Position numbers and translations under genes: made by a program
The notes under the pieces: generated by a model
Database searches by the model: none
What the model saw: the letters and a program-made list of their open reading frames with translations, nothing else
Told to the model about the DNA's origin: nothing
Shown here: in pieces, positions 1 through 8,128 of the stretch
How the letters are laid out: each line of letters starts with the position of its first letter
Numbering within the stretch: the first letter of the stretch is position 1
From: Micropruina sp.
Lineage (GTDB): Bacteria > Actinomycetota > Actinomycetes > Propionibacteriales > Propionibacteriaceae
Reading direction: 5' to 3'
NCBI GenBank assembly: GCA_016711205.1
Contig: JADJTM010000001.1
Span: 1,116,001 to 1,180,000, forward strand
DNA length: 64,000 nt

Positions 1-1750
1 TGCGGGCGGCGCGGTTGAGCGCGCCGATCACCGCCTTCTGCGCCGCAGTGGCGATCGATTCGTGCATGCCCACGCCCCAGATCACCCGGGTGTCGTCGCC
101 CTCGCCGATTTCGGTCTCGACGTACGCCACCGCGACGGCGTCCGTGCCCGAACTGAGGGCGTGCGAGGTGTAGTCGAGCACCCGCACCTCGTAGCCCAGA
201 ATGCTCACGGCGTCGGCGAAGGCGTCCAGCGCCCCGTTGCCCTCACCGACCAGCGTCTTCTGCACACCCTTGACCTTGACGTTGGCGGTCACCGTGTAGC
301 GGCCGCCGTTGCTGATGTCGGGCACGCTGAGCAACTCCAACGGCTCGGAGTCGCTCAGGTACTCGGCCTCGAAGATGCGCCACAGCTCGGCCGGGGTGAC
401 CTCGCCACCCTCGGTGTCGGTGTGCTGCTGGACGACCCGGCTGAACTCCATCTGCAGCCGCCGCGGCAGCTCCAGGTGGTGCTCGGACTTCATGATGTAG
501 GCCATGCCGCCCTTGCCGGACTGGCTGTTCACCCGGATCACGGCCTCGTAGGTGCGTCCGACGTCGTGCGGGTCGATCGGCAGGTACGGCGCCTCCCAGG
601 CGATCTCGTGAATCCCCTTGCCCTGCGCGGCGGCCTGGTTGGCCAGCGCTTCCAGGCCCTTCTTGATGGCGTCCTGGTGGGAGCCGGAGAAGGCGGTGTA
701 GACCAGATCGCCCGCGTAAGGATGGCGCGGGTGGACCGGCATGTTGGTGCAGTACTCCACCGTGCGACGGATCTCGTCGATGTCGGAGAAGTCGATCTGG
801 GGGTCGATGCCCTGGCTGAACAGGTTCATGCCCAGGGTCACCAGGCAGACGTTGCCGGTGCGCTCGCCATGACCGAACAGGCAGCCCTCGACCCGGTCGG
901 CCCCGGCCATCACCGCCAGCTCGGTGGCCGCCACCGCCGTGCCGCGATCGTTGTGCGGATGCAGCGAGATCGCCACGTGGTCGCGGTTGCGGACGTGCCG
1001 GCCGAAGTACTCGATCTGGTCGGCGTAGGTGTTGGGCGTCGAGCGCTCGACGGTGGCGGGCAGGTTCAGGATAATTTCGCGGCCCTCGGACGGTTGCCAG
1101 ACGTCCATGACCGCGTTGCACACCTCGATCGCGAAATCGGTCGGAGTCTGCGTGAAGATCTCCGGGGAGTACTGGTAGCCGAACTCGACCTCGCCCAGGT
1201 TCTGCTCGGCATACTTCATCACCAGTTCGGTGCCCCGGGTCGCCATGGCGATGCACTGGGCCTCGTCGATGCCGAAGACCACCCGCCGGAACAGTTCCGC
1301 GGTCGCGTTGTACAGGTGGATGGTCGCCCGCTGCGCCCCGATCAGGGACTGGGCGGTGCGTTCGATCAGGTCCTCACGGGCTTGGGTGAGGACGCTGATG
1401 GTGACATCGTCGGGGATGGCGTCAGAGGTGATCAGGCTGCGGACGAAGTCGAAGTCGGTCTGTGAGGCCGACGGGAAACCGACCTCGATCTCCTTGTAGC
1501 CCATCCGCACCAGCAGGTCGAACATCTTCTTCTTGCGGCTGGGGGTCATCGGATCGATCAGCGCCTGATTGCCGTCGCGCAGGTCGGTGCTCAGCCAGCG
1601 CGGCGCCGCAGTGATCTTCTTGGCCGGCCAGGTGCGGTCGGGCAGGTCGACGGGCACGAAGGGTGTGTAGCGATCGAACGGCATCGGCGACGGCGGCTGT
1701 ACCGGTGTGGGCTGTACGCGCGTACCGAACTGATTGACGGTGATGGTCAT
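1..1750 (-). CDS. leuA: 2-isopropylmalate synthase (3' end cut by window edge)
   Basis: Condenses acetyl-CoA with 2-oxoisovalerate, the first committed step of leucine synthesis. The 583 residues visible begin MTITVNQFGTRVQP and contain the HMGL-type TIM-barrel signatures LRDGNQALIDP (near residue 57), LHPHNDRGTAVA and GNGERTGN-like FGHGERTGNVC, which carry the metal-binding His residues. The C-terminal regulatory domain (NGGRYTVTANVKVKGVQKTL) follows. No stop codon is reached, so the last residues lie outside the window. The long N-terminal extension before the barrel is usual for the actinobacterial form. The start is ATG with an AGAGGA ribosome site 4 nt upstream. A leader ORF and hairpin lie just 5' (see those entries), so leucine-dependent control is likely. 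Confidence 0.96.
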   Translation of the reverse strand, partial: MTITVNQFGTRVQPTPVQPPSPMPFDRYTPFVPVDLPDRTWPAKKITAAPRWLSTDLRDGNQALIDPMTPSRKKKMFDLLVRMGYKEIEVGFPSASQTDFDFVRSLITSDAIPDDVTISVLTQAREDLIERTAQSLIGAQRATIHLYNATAELFRRVVFGIDEAQCIAMATRGTELVMKYAEQNLGEVEFGYQYSPEIFTQTPTDFAIEVCNAVMDVWQPSEGREIILNLPATVERSTPNTYADQIEYFGRHVRNRDHVAISLHPHNDRGTAVAATELAVMAGADRVEGCLFGHGERTGNVCLVTLGMNLFSQGIDPQIDFSDIDEIRRTVEYCTNMPVHPRHPYAGDLVYTAFSGSHQDAIKKGLEALANQAAAQGKGIHEIAWEAPYLPIDPHDVGRTYEAVIRVNSQSGKGGMAYIMKSEHHLELPRRLQMEFSRVVQQHTDTEGGEVTPAELWRIFEAEYLSDSEPLELLSVPDISNGGRYTVTANVKVKGVQKTLVGEGNGALDAFADAVSILGYEVRVLDYTSHALSSGTDAVAVAYVETEIGEGDDTRVIWGVGMHESIATAAQKAVIGALNRAAR

Positions 1751-1797
1751 GGCGTCCTCTGAGCTGCGGGCTGGAGATTCAGGCGCGTGCAAACACT

Positions 1798-1841
1798 CCG
1801 CAACGAGGAAGCCTGAGAGCTAGTTCGAGGCCTCGCTGCGG
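1798..1841 (-). promoter_or_regulatory. hairpin in the leuA leader (attenuator-like)
   Basis: Arms at 1831-1841 (CCGCAGCGAGG) and 1798-1808 (CCTCGTTGCGG) pair over 11 bp with a single G-T wobble and a 22-nt loop. The 5' arm lies inside the last codons of the leader peptide, so a ribosome stalled on the Leu codons would affect folding. There is no U-tract. The 3' arm also contains TTCCTC, which could pair with the leuA ribosome site AGAGGA at about 1755-1760, so control at translation initiation is as likely as transcription attenuation. Confidence 0.55.
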
Positions 1842-1870
1842 CAGCCAAGGATGAGGCTGACCAATGCCAT
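1820..1870 (-). CDS. leucine-rich leader peptide upstream of leuA
   Basis: Sixteen codons reading MALVSLILGCRSEASN and a TAG stop, ending 69 nt before the leuA start. Residues 3-8 are Leu-Val-Ser-Leu-Ile-Leu, so three Leu, one Val and one Ile codon are bunched together, the expected make-up of a branched-chain amino acid leader. A TATGGT -10 hexamer ends exactly 7 nt before this ATG, so the transcript would start at the ATG itself (leaderless). An alternative in-frame ATG four codons earlier (MVWRMALV...) has GGAG 10 nt upstream. A predicted leucine leader element upstream of actinobacterial leuA is known from comparative work; the match here is by inspection only. Confidence 0.68.
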   Translation of the reverse strand: MALVSLILGCRSEASN

Positions 1871-1877
1871 GCGCCAC

Positions 1878-1883
1878 ACCATA
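1878..1883 (-). promoter_or_regulatory. -10 element of the leuA leader transcript
   Basis: TATGGT (TANNNT type) placed 7 nt before the ATG of the 16-codon leader. A GTGACG sequence lies 18 nt further upstream as a weak -35. Inferred from spacing only. Confidence 0.45.
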
Positions 1884-1951
1884 CCCACACATCTCCGGAT
1901 TCGTCACGCCGTCCACGCCGGTTTTGGGACGGCGCCGGCCGCTGAGTCCGG

Positions 1952-2239
1952 CTACAACTCGCGTCCATCGACCACCTCGGCGAAGTCGGCCACCTCTCTG
2001 CGGAGCACAGCGAGCGCCTGTTGACTGACCGCAAGCCAACGCTGCTTCTCCTCAGCTGAGGTCCACCCACCGTCGTAGTGGAAGTGATCCGCCCAGAGCT
2101 GGTAGCTCTGACGGAGCAGTTCGGTCAGCTCAGGCGACAGCTGGTAGTCGGCCGGCTCCATCGTGTAGTTGCCGGGGGGTGCCTCCCACAGTGGCCAGGG
2201 GTGCCCGTATTCGAAGAGGAACCGGATCGTTCTGGTCAC
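1952..2239 (-). CDS. hypothetical protein, 95 aa
   Basis: Not recognised. The product starts with GTG (VTRTIRFLFEYGHPWPLWE), is rich in Trp and acidic residues, and has a predicted helical second half (SPELTELLRQSYQLW, AEEKQRWLAVSQQAL). There is no signal peptide or membrane segment, so it is probably cytosolic. A CAGGAT hexamer sits 6 nt upstream of the GTG, the same layout as other apparently leaderless genes here. It is transcribed toward leuA but separated from it by the leuA leader region, so it is probably its own unit. Codon use matches the neighbours, which supports it being real. Confidence 0.6.
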   Translation of the reverse strand: MTRTIRFLFEYGHPWPLWEAPPGNYTMEPADYQLSPELTELLRQSYQLWADHFHYDGGWTSAEEKQRWLAVSQQALAVLRREVADFAEVVDGREL

Positions 2240-2339
2240 GCACCGATCCTGGCACAGCCACCTTGAAGCCGCGGCGATCGCTCGGGCTGGTGGACGTCGT
2301 CGCGCCGGTCTGGGCGCGGGCTGCTGGTGGGCCGGCTCG

Positions 2340-2345
2340 TAGACT
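2340..2345 (+). promoter_or_regulatory. -10 element of the glycosyltransferase gene (leaderless)
   Basis: TAGACT lies 6 nt before the GTG start at 2352, with no ribosome site between, which suggests a leaderless transcript. Confidence 0.4.
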
Positions 2346-2351
2346 CGCGGT

Positions 2352-3580
2352 GTGGACCTGACGGTGGTGGCGACCGGCAGCCGCGGTGATGTGGAGCCGT
2401 ATCTGGCGTTGGGTCGGGCGCTGGTTGCGGCCGGTCACCGGGTGAGCTTCGTCACCACGTCCGATTTCGTGAATCTCGTCGCTCGCTGCGGGTTGGGTGT
2501 GGTGGAGATTCCCATCAGCGTCAGGGACCGGCTGGCCGACCCGGACGTGCGACGCGACCTGCAGCAGCGTGGGCCGATCGTGGCCTTCAGGACCCTGGCG
2601 ACGTTGGCGCGTGATTCGGCGCAGCTGGCGGCGGAGGTGGCGAAGGAGGCCGCGGCCGGGTCCGATGTGGTGGTGGCGGGCCTGGGTGGACACCAACCGG
2701 CCCTGGCGGCGGCCCGCGCCCTGGGTCTGCCATTGGTGCGGGCGTTCAACGTTCCACTCACCCCCACGGCCGCCTATCCGGGCGCGTTGTTCCCGAACTG
2801 GCCGGCCGGGCCGGGCGGCCTGCTGAATCGCGTCTCGCAGGTGTTGAGCCGTCGGGTTGTCTGGACGGCCAACCGCCAGTCGCTGCGCGGCTGGACCGAT
2901 CCGTTCGAACTGTCCCGGTATCCCTGGCTGCTGTTGTACGGGATCAGCCCCTCGTTGCTGCCCCAACCTGCCGACTGGCCAGCGGGGATCGTCCAGACCG
3001 GCTTCTGGTTCAACCCACCACCGGAGGGCTGGCGACCGCCCGAGAAGCTGCTGGCATTCTTCGACGAAGGACCGGCCCCGGTGTACATAGGTTTCGGGTC
3101 GATGACCGACGAAGCTCCCGAACAGACCATCGGGCTCGTGCTCGATGCGGTCGACATGTCCGGGGTTCGGGCGGTGGTGTCGTCCGGTTGGGCCGGGCTG
3201 GGCGCCACCGACCTACCCGACACCGTGCAACTGGTCGGCGATGTGCCGCACGAGTGGTTGTTCGCCCGCACCAGCACCGTCGTCCACCACGGTGGGGCGG
3301 GCACCACGGCTGCCGGCCTGCGGGCCGGCGTCCCCTCGATCATCGTGCCGTTCCACGGCGACCAGCCGTTCTGGGGCCGGGTGATCCACGAGCGCGGCCT
3401 GGGGCCCAGACCGCTCCCTCGGCCACGGCTCACGGCCGTCGCGCTGGCCGAGGCCCTGCGTAACGCAAGGAACCTCGGATGCGTGAGGCCGCAGCCGGAA
3501 TCGGTGCGCGGATCCGATCCGAGGACGGTCTCGGCGAAGCAGTGCACGCCATCGAGCGCCAGGTTCCACACCGCCACTGA
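2352..3580 (+). pseudogene. GT1-family glycosyltransferase with a late frameshift
   Basis: UDP-glucuronosyl/glucosyltransferase-like (macrolide/sterol glucosyltransferase group). The N-terminal Rossmann half begins GSRGDVEPYLALGRALVAAGH, and the C-terminal nucleotide-sugar site reads VHHGGAGTTAAGLRAGVP with PFHGDQPFWG after it (around residues 315-340). The acceptor is unknown. The frame open from GTG 2352 loses homology after LAEALRNARN at about 3470 and would run to 3641 with an unrelated tail. The next frame continues as MREAAAGIGARIRSEDGLGEAV to a TGA at 3578-3580, the expected family C-terminus. One missing base in the CCTCGG stretch at about 3475 explains this. It is either a real late frameshift or a sequencing error; all catalytic motifs lie before it. 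Confidence 0.8.
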
Positions 3581-3655
3581 CCGCTGCGGTCGAGGTCGGC
3601 ACGGGTGGGACGATGCGGGCCACACGCTCGACCAGCGGTAGGGGTGTCGACGAGT

Positions 3656-3800
3656 GCGACCAGCGGGTTGCGAGATCCCGGCATCCGCCGGGATGACGGG
3701 TCCTTTGGTCTCGACACGCGCGACCATCGGGTTGCGAGATCCCGGCATCCGCCGGGATGACGGGTCCTTTGGTCTCGACACGCGCGACCAGCGGCGCTCG
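3656..3800 (+). repeat. 64-bp tandem repeat with REP-like cores
   Basis: Two full copies (from 3656 and 3720) and the start of a third (3784). Each holds the palindrome ATCCCGGCATCCGCCGGGAT followed by GACGGGTCCTTTGGTCTCGACACGC. The copies differ at one base (AGCGGG/ATCGGG). The same palindrome recurs at 15.6-16.3 and 31.1 kb. The array fills the gap between the glycosyltransferase and the next gene and ends about 25 bp before its start. Confidence 0.85.
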
Positions 3801-3824
3801 ACACGCTCGGGCAGGATTGGCCCC

Positions 3825-5015
3825 GTGCAGTTCTCCGATCAAGCGCGCCGAGCCCGCCTGGCTCGCCGGCATGCCCTGCACCCGGATCACCGGCACTCCC
3901 ACCCGGCGGACGTGGCCCTTGCGATGGTCGCGCTGCACGCGACCGATCCGTCCACCGTGCATCTGGGGGTAGCGGCGAGACTGCGGGAGGCGTCCGTCCA
4001 AGCGGTTGAGAACGCCCTCTACGAAGAACGCAGCCTGATCAAGCAACTCGCCATGCGCCGCACGCTGTTCGCCCTCCCCCGCACGGTGCTGCCGGCGGTC
4101 TGGGGCAGTGCGTCGGCCCGGGTGGCGGCGCAGCAACAGGGTCTGCTGGGTCGGGATCTGGAGCGGCACGGACTCACCGACGATGGTGCGGCCTGGATCG
4201 AGCGAGGCCGCGAGGCGGTGCTGGGCCGGCTCAAGGGCGGTCATGCACTGTCAGCCAGACAACTGCGTGAAGAACTGCCGCAGATCGACGGGCGCACCCG
4301 GCAGCTCGACGGTGGCGGCCGGTGGCAAATGTCGAACCTGGCCTTCGCACCGCGGCTGCTCACCCTGCTGGGCGCCGAGCACCTCATCGTCCGAGGCCGC
4401 AACGAGGGGCACTGGCGCACCAGTCGTCCGGTCTGGACCTTGATGCAGGAGTGGCTCGGTGAGCAGCCGGTCACCCTGACGGCGGCGGACGGCTACGCCG
4501 AACTCGTCCGCCGCTGGCTGTGGACGTTCGGCCCCGGCACCGAGGCCGACATCACCTGGTGGCTCGGCGCCACCAAGAGCGCCGTCCGGGCGGCGCTGGT
4601 CGCCATCGGGGCGGTGCCGGTGACGCTCGATTCGGGTGCCACGGGCTATGTGTTGCCCGGCGACGAGGTGCCCGACGACGAGCCCGGCGACGACTGGGTG
4701 GCTCTCCTGCCCGTGCTCGATTCGACCCTGATGGGCTGGAAGGAGCGCGACTTCTACGTCGCTCCCCCGCTGGTGCCGTACCTGTTCGACAGCAACGGCA
4801 ACGGCGGCACCACCGCCTGGCTGAACGGCCGGGTGGTCGGCTGCTGGGTGCAGGACGACGACGCCCGGGTGATGGTGGTGCCGTCCCAGCCGCTGGCACG
4901 CGTGCACCGACGAATGCTGGACGCCGAGGCCGAGCGGCTGACGTCCTTTCTGGACGGTGTGGTGATCGCCAACGTCTACAAGTCGCGGCTGATGAAGGGC
5001 GAGCCGTTGCCGTGA
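3825..5015 (+). CDS. winged-helix DNA-binding protein, AlkZ/YcaQ-like (HTH_42 family)
   Basis: A 396-residue protein matching the HTH_42 (DUF1006) family, which includes the AlkZ/YcaQ DNA glycosylases that unhook crosslinks and remove alkylated bases. Visible family features are RLARRHALHPDHRHSHPADVALAMVALHATDP at the N-terminus, MRRTLFALPR, and the C-terminal block LLPVLDSTLMGWKERDFY followed by GNGGTTAWLNGRVVG. The GTG at 3825 is chosen because sequence upstream in the same frame is the 64-bp repeat array; a CAGGAT hexamer lies 7 nt before it. Family members lacking the catalytic motifs are common, and I cannot confirm glycosylase activity by eye. Confidence 0.8.
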   Translation: MQFSDQARRARLARRHALHPDHRHSHPADVALAMVALHATDPSTVHLGVAARLREASVQAVENALYEERSLIKQLAMRRTLFALPRTVLPAVWGSASARVAAQQQGLLGRDLERHGLTDDGAAWIERGREAVLGRLKGGHALSARQLREELPQIDGRTRQLDGGGRWQMSNLAFAPRLLTLLGAEHLIVRGRNEGHWRTSRPVWTLMQEWLGEQPVTLTAADGYAELVRRWLWTFGPGTEADITWWLGATKSAVRAALVAIGAVPVTLDSGATGYVLPGDEVPDDEPGDDWVALLPVLDSTLMGWKERDFYVAPPLVPYLFDSNGNGGTTAWLNGRVVGCWVQDDDARVMVVPSQPLARVHRRMLDAEAERLTSFLDGVVIANVYKSRLMKGEPLP

Positions 5016-5064
5016 CGGCGCCCTTGGTGAGTGGAAGGAACCGTCCGCCAGAAGCTTCTCAGCG

Positions 5065-6342
5065 TCAGTCGGGGACGGAGGACAGCTCGTCCGAGCCCCA
5101 GACCCCGGAGGCCTCGTCGCCGCGCACGCCCAGCTCGGTGTTGGTGGCCTCCCCGGTGCCTGGCAGGTAGTAGCGGGCCTGGTCACGCGACAGGCCGGTG
5201 AGTTGCAGCAGGTCGATCGCCAGCGAACGCATCACCGACAGCAGCGCGCTGTGCCGCCAGTCCCTGGGGTGGGCGAGTTCGGGGGCGCAGTCGGCGGCCA
5301 GGTCCTTGGCCCGGGTGCGCGCCTTCCACGGTGGGTACCAGTGCCGCACCGAGTCGGCCAGCCCGTGCAGGACGGCCGAGGCATCGTCCAGCAGGGCGGC
5401 GGCTTCGGGGTCGGGACCCGATTCGTCCACCACGCCGCGGGACTGCCGCAGCAACATCTCGGCGGTGTGGACGGTGCGCGTGCTGAGTTCGAGCTGGCGG
5501 CCCAGCTCGTCGACCTGCGGACGGTGTCGGCGCATGGCCGGGTTGAGCGCGATGATCTGCGCCGACGACTTCCAGACGGTTTGGGCATCGTCGAGAATCC
5601 GCTCCACGCCCCGCAGTTGTGCGTGCGCGTCGCGCACGTGCTCACGATTACCTGTGCGCAGTCCTTGGGCAAGCATGCCCAAGGCCGCCGCCAGCTCCAC
5701 GAACAGGTTGCTCACGTAGCGCCGGGGCCGGATCAGCACGTCCCCCGGCAGCAGGACGGCCAGCACCAGCGCCACCGCCGCGCCGACCAGCGCGTCGATC
5801 AGCCGGGACGGTCCGGCGCCGGTCAGCGAGCTGGCCAGGGTACCCATGCCGATCACCACCATCGCGTTGACGCCCGACTGCACGGTGAACAGGTCACCGC
5901 GGTCGAGGACGCGGGCGATCAGCGCGCCGATCAGCAGGCCGAGCGCCAGCTGCCAGCCGCCCGCGCCGAGGGTGGCCAGGATGACCTCGCCGATCCCGAC
6001 TCCAATTGCAGCGCCGGCGCCGATCTCGAGCACCTTGCGCGGCTCCCGGTTGTAGGTGAAACCGAGACAGATCCACGCAGCGACCGGAGCGAAGAACGGC
6101 GTCGGGTGACCGAGCAGGTCGTGTGAGATCAGGTAGGCGATCCACGCAGCCACGGCGGCGGTCAGAATGGGGACCAGCGAGCCACGCATCCGCCGCAGGC
6201 CCTGCCGCAGCCACAGCCCGGCCAGCACCAGCCGGCGGCGGGAGTCGAGCCGGGTCCAGGCGTCCTCGGCCAGCGACGACACGTTCGCGGCCAGCCCCGT
6301 GACCGACCGCGGCGCCGGGGTGTCGCGGTCCGGATCGGTCAC
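5065..6342 (-). CDS. FUSC-family membrane protein (aromatic acid exporter-like)
   Basis: A 425-residue integral membrane protein of the FUSC/ArAE type. Six hydrophobic segments occupy the N-terminal half (for example SLVPILTAAVAAWIAYLI, PFFAPVAAWICLGF, GAAIGVGIGEVILATLG, LIDALVGAAVALVLAVLLPG), followed by a roughly 200-residue soluble helical domain. The PFFAP...ICLG segment is typical of the family. Members are thought to move aromatic or amphipathic compounds out of the cell; the substrate is unknown. The start is GTG 6342 (VTDPDRDTPAPR) because a TACACT hexamer lies 7 nt upstream, while the longer open frame to 6492 lacks a plausible start context. It converges with the AlkZ-like gene. Confidence 0.82.
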   Translation of the reverse strand: MTDPDRDTPAPRSVTGLAANVSSLAEDAWTRLDSRRRLVLAGLWLRQGLRRMRGSLVPILTAAVAAWIAYLISHDLLGHPTPFFAPVAAWICLGFTYNREPRKVLEIGAGAAIGVGIGEVILATLGAGGWQLALGLLIGALIARVLDRGDLFTVQSGVNAMVVIGMGTLASSLTGAGPSRLIDALVGAAVALVLAVLLPGDVLIRPRRYVSNLFVELAAALGMLAQGLRTGNREHVRDAHAQLRGVERILDDAQTVWKSSAQIIALNPAMRRHRPQVDELGRQLELSTRTVHTAEMLLRQSRGVVDESGPDPEAAALLDDASAVLHGLADSVRHWYPPWKARTRAKDLAADCAPELAHPRDWRHSALLSVMRSLAIDLLQLTGLSRDQARYYLPGTGEATNTELGVRGDEASGVWGSDELSSVPD

Positions 6343-6640
6343 GGTGGTCAGTGTAACGCCCGGTCCGGGCACGCTCCGCGGGCGGGTGGGGCCGCGTCCA
6401 GGCACGAAAGTCGCTGCATAAAGAAGGCACCGGTAGTGGTGTGTCTTCCAATTGGGTTGCCGCTCAGCGGTGTCTGAGTGAGTGCATCGCAAGGCCGACG
6501 AGGGAGTCGTACCGGGTCGTACGGCGACCGAGGAGAACGCCGCGAGGTGCGTGCTCAGGCGTCGCTGAGTGGTGACTCAATTGGGAGACACACCGCTGGC
6601 CCACAGGGTTCGCACAGCGTCGGAACGCAAGCTCGAAGGC

Positions 6641-7951
6641 ATGAGCAGCCCGCACAACCCGCAGAACAGCCCCCAGTCGCCTCGTCCGGACGATTGGACG
6701 TGGCAGGCCCCCACCCAACCCCAGCCGGCGCAGACGCCCGCCGGGCACGCACCAGGAAACACCTTCGGGGGCTACCAGCACCTCGGCGCTCTGCCGACCC
6801 AGGCGCCGGCGGCTGCGGCCACCCTCACCGCGCCCCCCAAGCAGCGCTCACGGGTCGCCATGTTCGTCGCATCGACCGCCATTGCGGCGGTGGTCGGAGC
6901 CGGTGCGGGCATCGGCGGCTATGCGTTTCTGGGCTCGCAGGTCGGCAGCTCCACCACCCCGGCGATCAGCGCGGTGCCGGTCGCCCAACCCACCACGCTG
7001 GACGGCAGCATCACCGCGGCGGCCGAGCAGATTTCGCCGTCGGTGGTCACCATCACGGTGCGCAGCGGGCAGAGCGGCGGCATCGGTACCGGCGTGGTGC
7101 TCGACACCGAGGGCCACATTCTGACCAACGACCATGTGGTCAGCGAGGCCACCAGTACCGAGGGCATGTCTCGCGGCACCGCCTCCAGCAGCATCACCGT
7201 CACCTTCGCGGACGGCACCACCGCCGAGGCCACCATCGTCGGCACCTCGGCCAACAACGATCTCGCGGTGATCAAGGTGACCGGCGTCGGCGCGGACCTG
7301 CTCAAGCCGGCCACGTTCGCGACCTCCGACTCGGTCACCGTCGGGCAGAGCGTGGTGGCGGTCGGTGCGCCGCTCGGGCTCAGCGAAACGGTGACCAGCG
7401 GCATCGTGTCGGCCATCGCCCGTCCGGTGCGTTCGGGCACCACCGGTGAAGCGGTCTACCAGGCGGTTCAGACCGACGCAGCGATCAACCCCGGCAACTC
7501 GGGTGGCCCGCTGGTCAACCTCAACGGGCAGGTGATCGGCATCAACGCCTCCGGCGCCACCCTGTCGAGCGGGTCCTCGTCCGAGCAGTCGGGCAGCATC
7601 GGCCTGGGCTTCGCGATCCCCGCCGACGTCGCCGTCCGGGTCGGCAACGAGCTGATCGCCAACGGCAAGGCCGAGGACGCCTACCTGGGCATCAAGCTGA
7701 CCTCGGACGACGCTTCGTCCGATGCCACCTCCGAGGGCGTCACGCTCGCCGAGGTGACCGCGGGCGGTCCGGCCGCCGAGGCGGGCCTGCAGACCGGTGA
7801 CGTGGTCACGTCCGTGGACGGTGTGAACACCACCACGGCGGACGGCCTGATCGCCGCGATCCGGTTCCACGCGCCGGGTACGACGGTGACGATCAGGTAC
7901 GAGCGCGACGACGTGGAGGGCGAGGTCGAGGCCACCCTGGGCTCCGCCTGA
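6641..7951 (+). CDS. membrane-anchored HtrA/DegP-type serine protease
   Basis: A 436-residue S1C protease. The domain order is a Pro/Gln-rich cytoplasmic N-terminus (about 60 aa), one transmembrane helix (VAMFVASTAIAAVVGAGAGI), a trypsin-like domain and a C-terminal PDZ domain (SEGVTLAEVTAGGPAAEAGL). The catalytic triad is visible as His in LTNDHVV, Asp in NNDLAVIKV and Ser in NPGNSGGPLV. Such proteins degrade or refold misfolded proteins outside the membrane. The ATG at 6641 (MSSPHNPQN) with GAAGG just upstream is preferred over an in-frame start 24 codons earlier. It lies alone between convergent genes and ends just before a 58-bp palindrome. Confidence 0.9.
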   Translation: MSSPHNPQNSPQSPRPDDWTWQAPTQPQPAQTPAGHAPGNTFGGYQHLGALPTQAPAAAATLTAPPKQRSRVAMFVASTAIAAVVGAGAGIGGYAFLGSQVGSSTTPAISAVPVAQPTTLDGSITAAAEQISPSVVTITVRSGQSGGIGTGVVLDTEGHILTNDHVVSEATSTEGMSRGTASSSITVTFADGTTAEATIVGTSANNDLAVIKVTGVGADLLKPATFATSDSVTVGQSVVAVGAPLGLSETVTSGIVSAIARPVRSGTTGEAVYQAVQTDAAINPGNSGGPLVNLNGQVIGINASGATLSSGSSSEQSGSIGLGFAIPADVAVRVGNELIANGKAEDAYLGIKLTSDDASSDATSEGVTLAEVTAGGPAAEAGLQTGDVVTSVDGVNTTTADGLIAAIRFHAPGTTVTIRYERDDVEGEVEATLGSA

Positions 7952-7967
7952 GGCAGGCCGGGTTACC

Positions 7968-8025
7968 GCTCGCCCAACTATTTGGCGCTCGCGAAGCTTC
8001 GCGAGCGCCAAATAGTTGGGCGAGC
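7968..8025. terminator. 58-bp perfect palindrome between htrA-like gene and era
   Basis: Arms 7968-7996 and 7997-8025 are exact reverse complements (29 bp each) with no loop, centred on AAGCTT. It lies 17 bp after the protease stop, with the convergent era ending at 8129, so it could stop transcription from both sides. There is no U-tract, so terminator function is inference; a cruciform or a footprint of a mobile element is also possible. Confidence 0.6.
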
Positions 8026-8120
8026 ACCCATGGACCCGGTGGGTTCGGCGAGCACCCCTGTACCGGTGAGTTGGGCGAGCACCCATCTACCGGTGAGCTC
8101 GGCGAGCACCACGTGACCGG
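8015..8120. repeat. 27-bp tandem repeat, four units
   Basis: Units start at 8015, 8043, 8070 and 8097, each of the form GTTGGGCGAGCACCC followed by ATCTACCGGTGA or a close variant. The first unit overlaps the right arm of the 58-bp palindrome, so the two elements are probably linked in origin. No reading frame is preserved. Confidence 0.75.
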
Positions 8121-8128
8121 GCAGCCGC

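Noticed and set aside
62..1465. 467-codon open frame on the plus strand
   Set aside because: Antisense shadow of leuA.
1779..2039. Alternative 86-codon leader frame upstream of leuA
   Set aside because: It lacks Leu clustering at its start, has no -10 at leaderless distance and overlaps the hypothetical gene; the 16-codon frame fits better.
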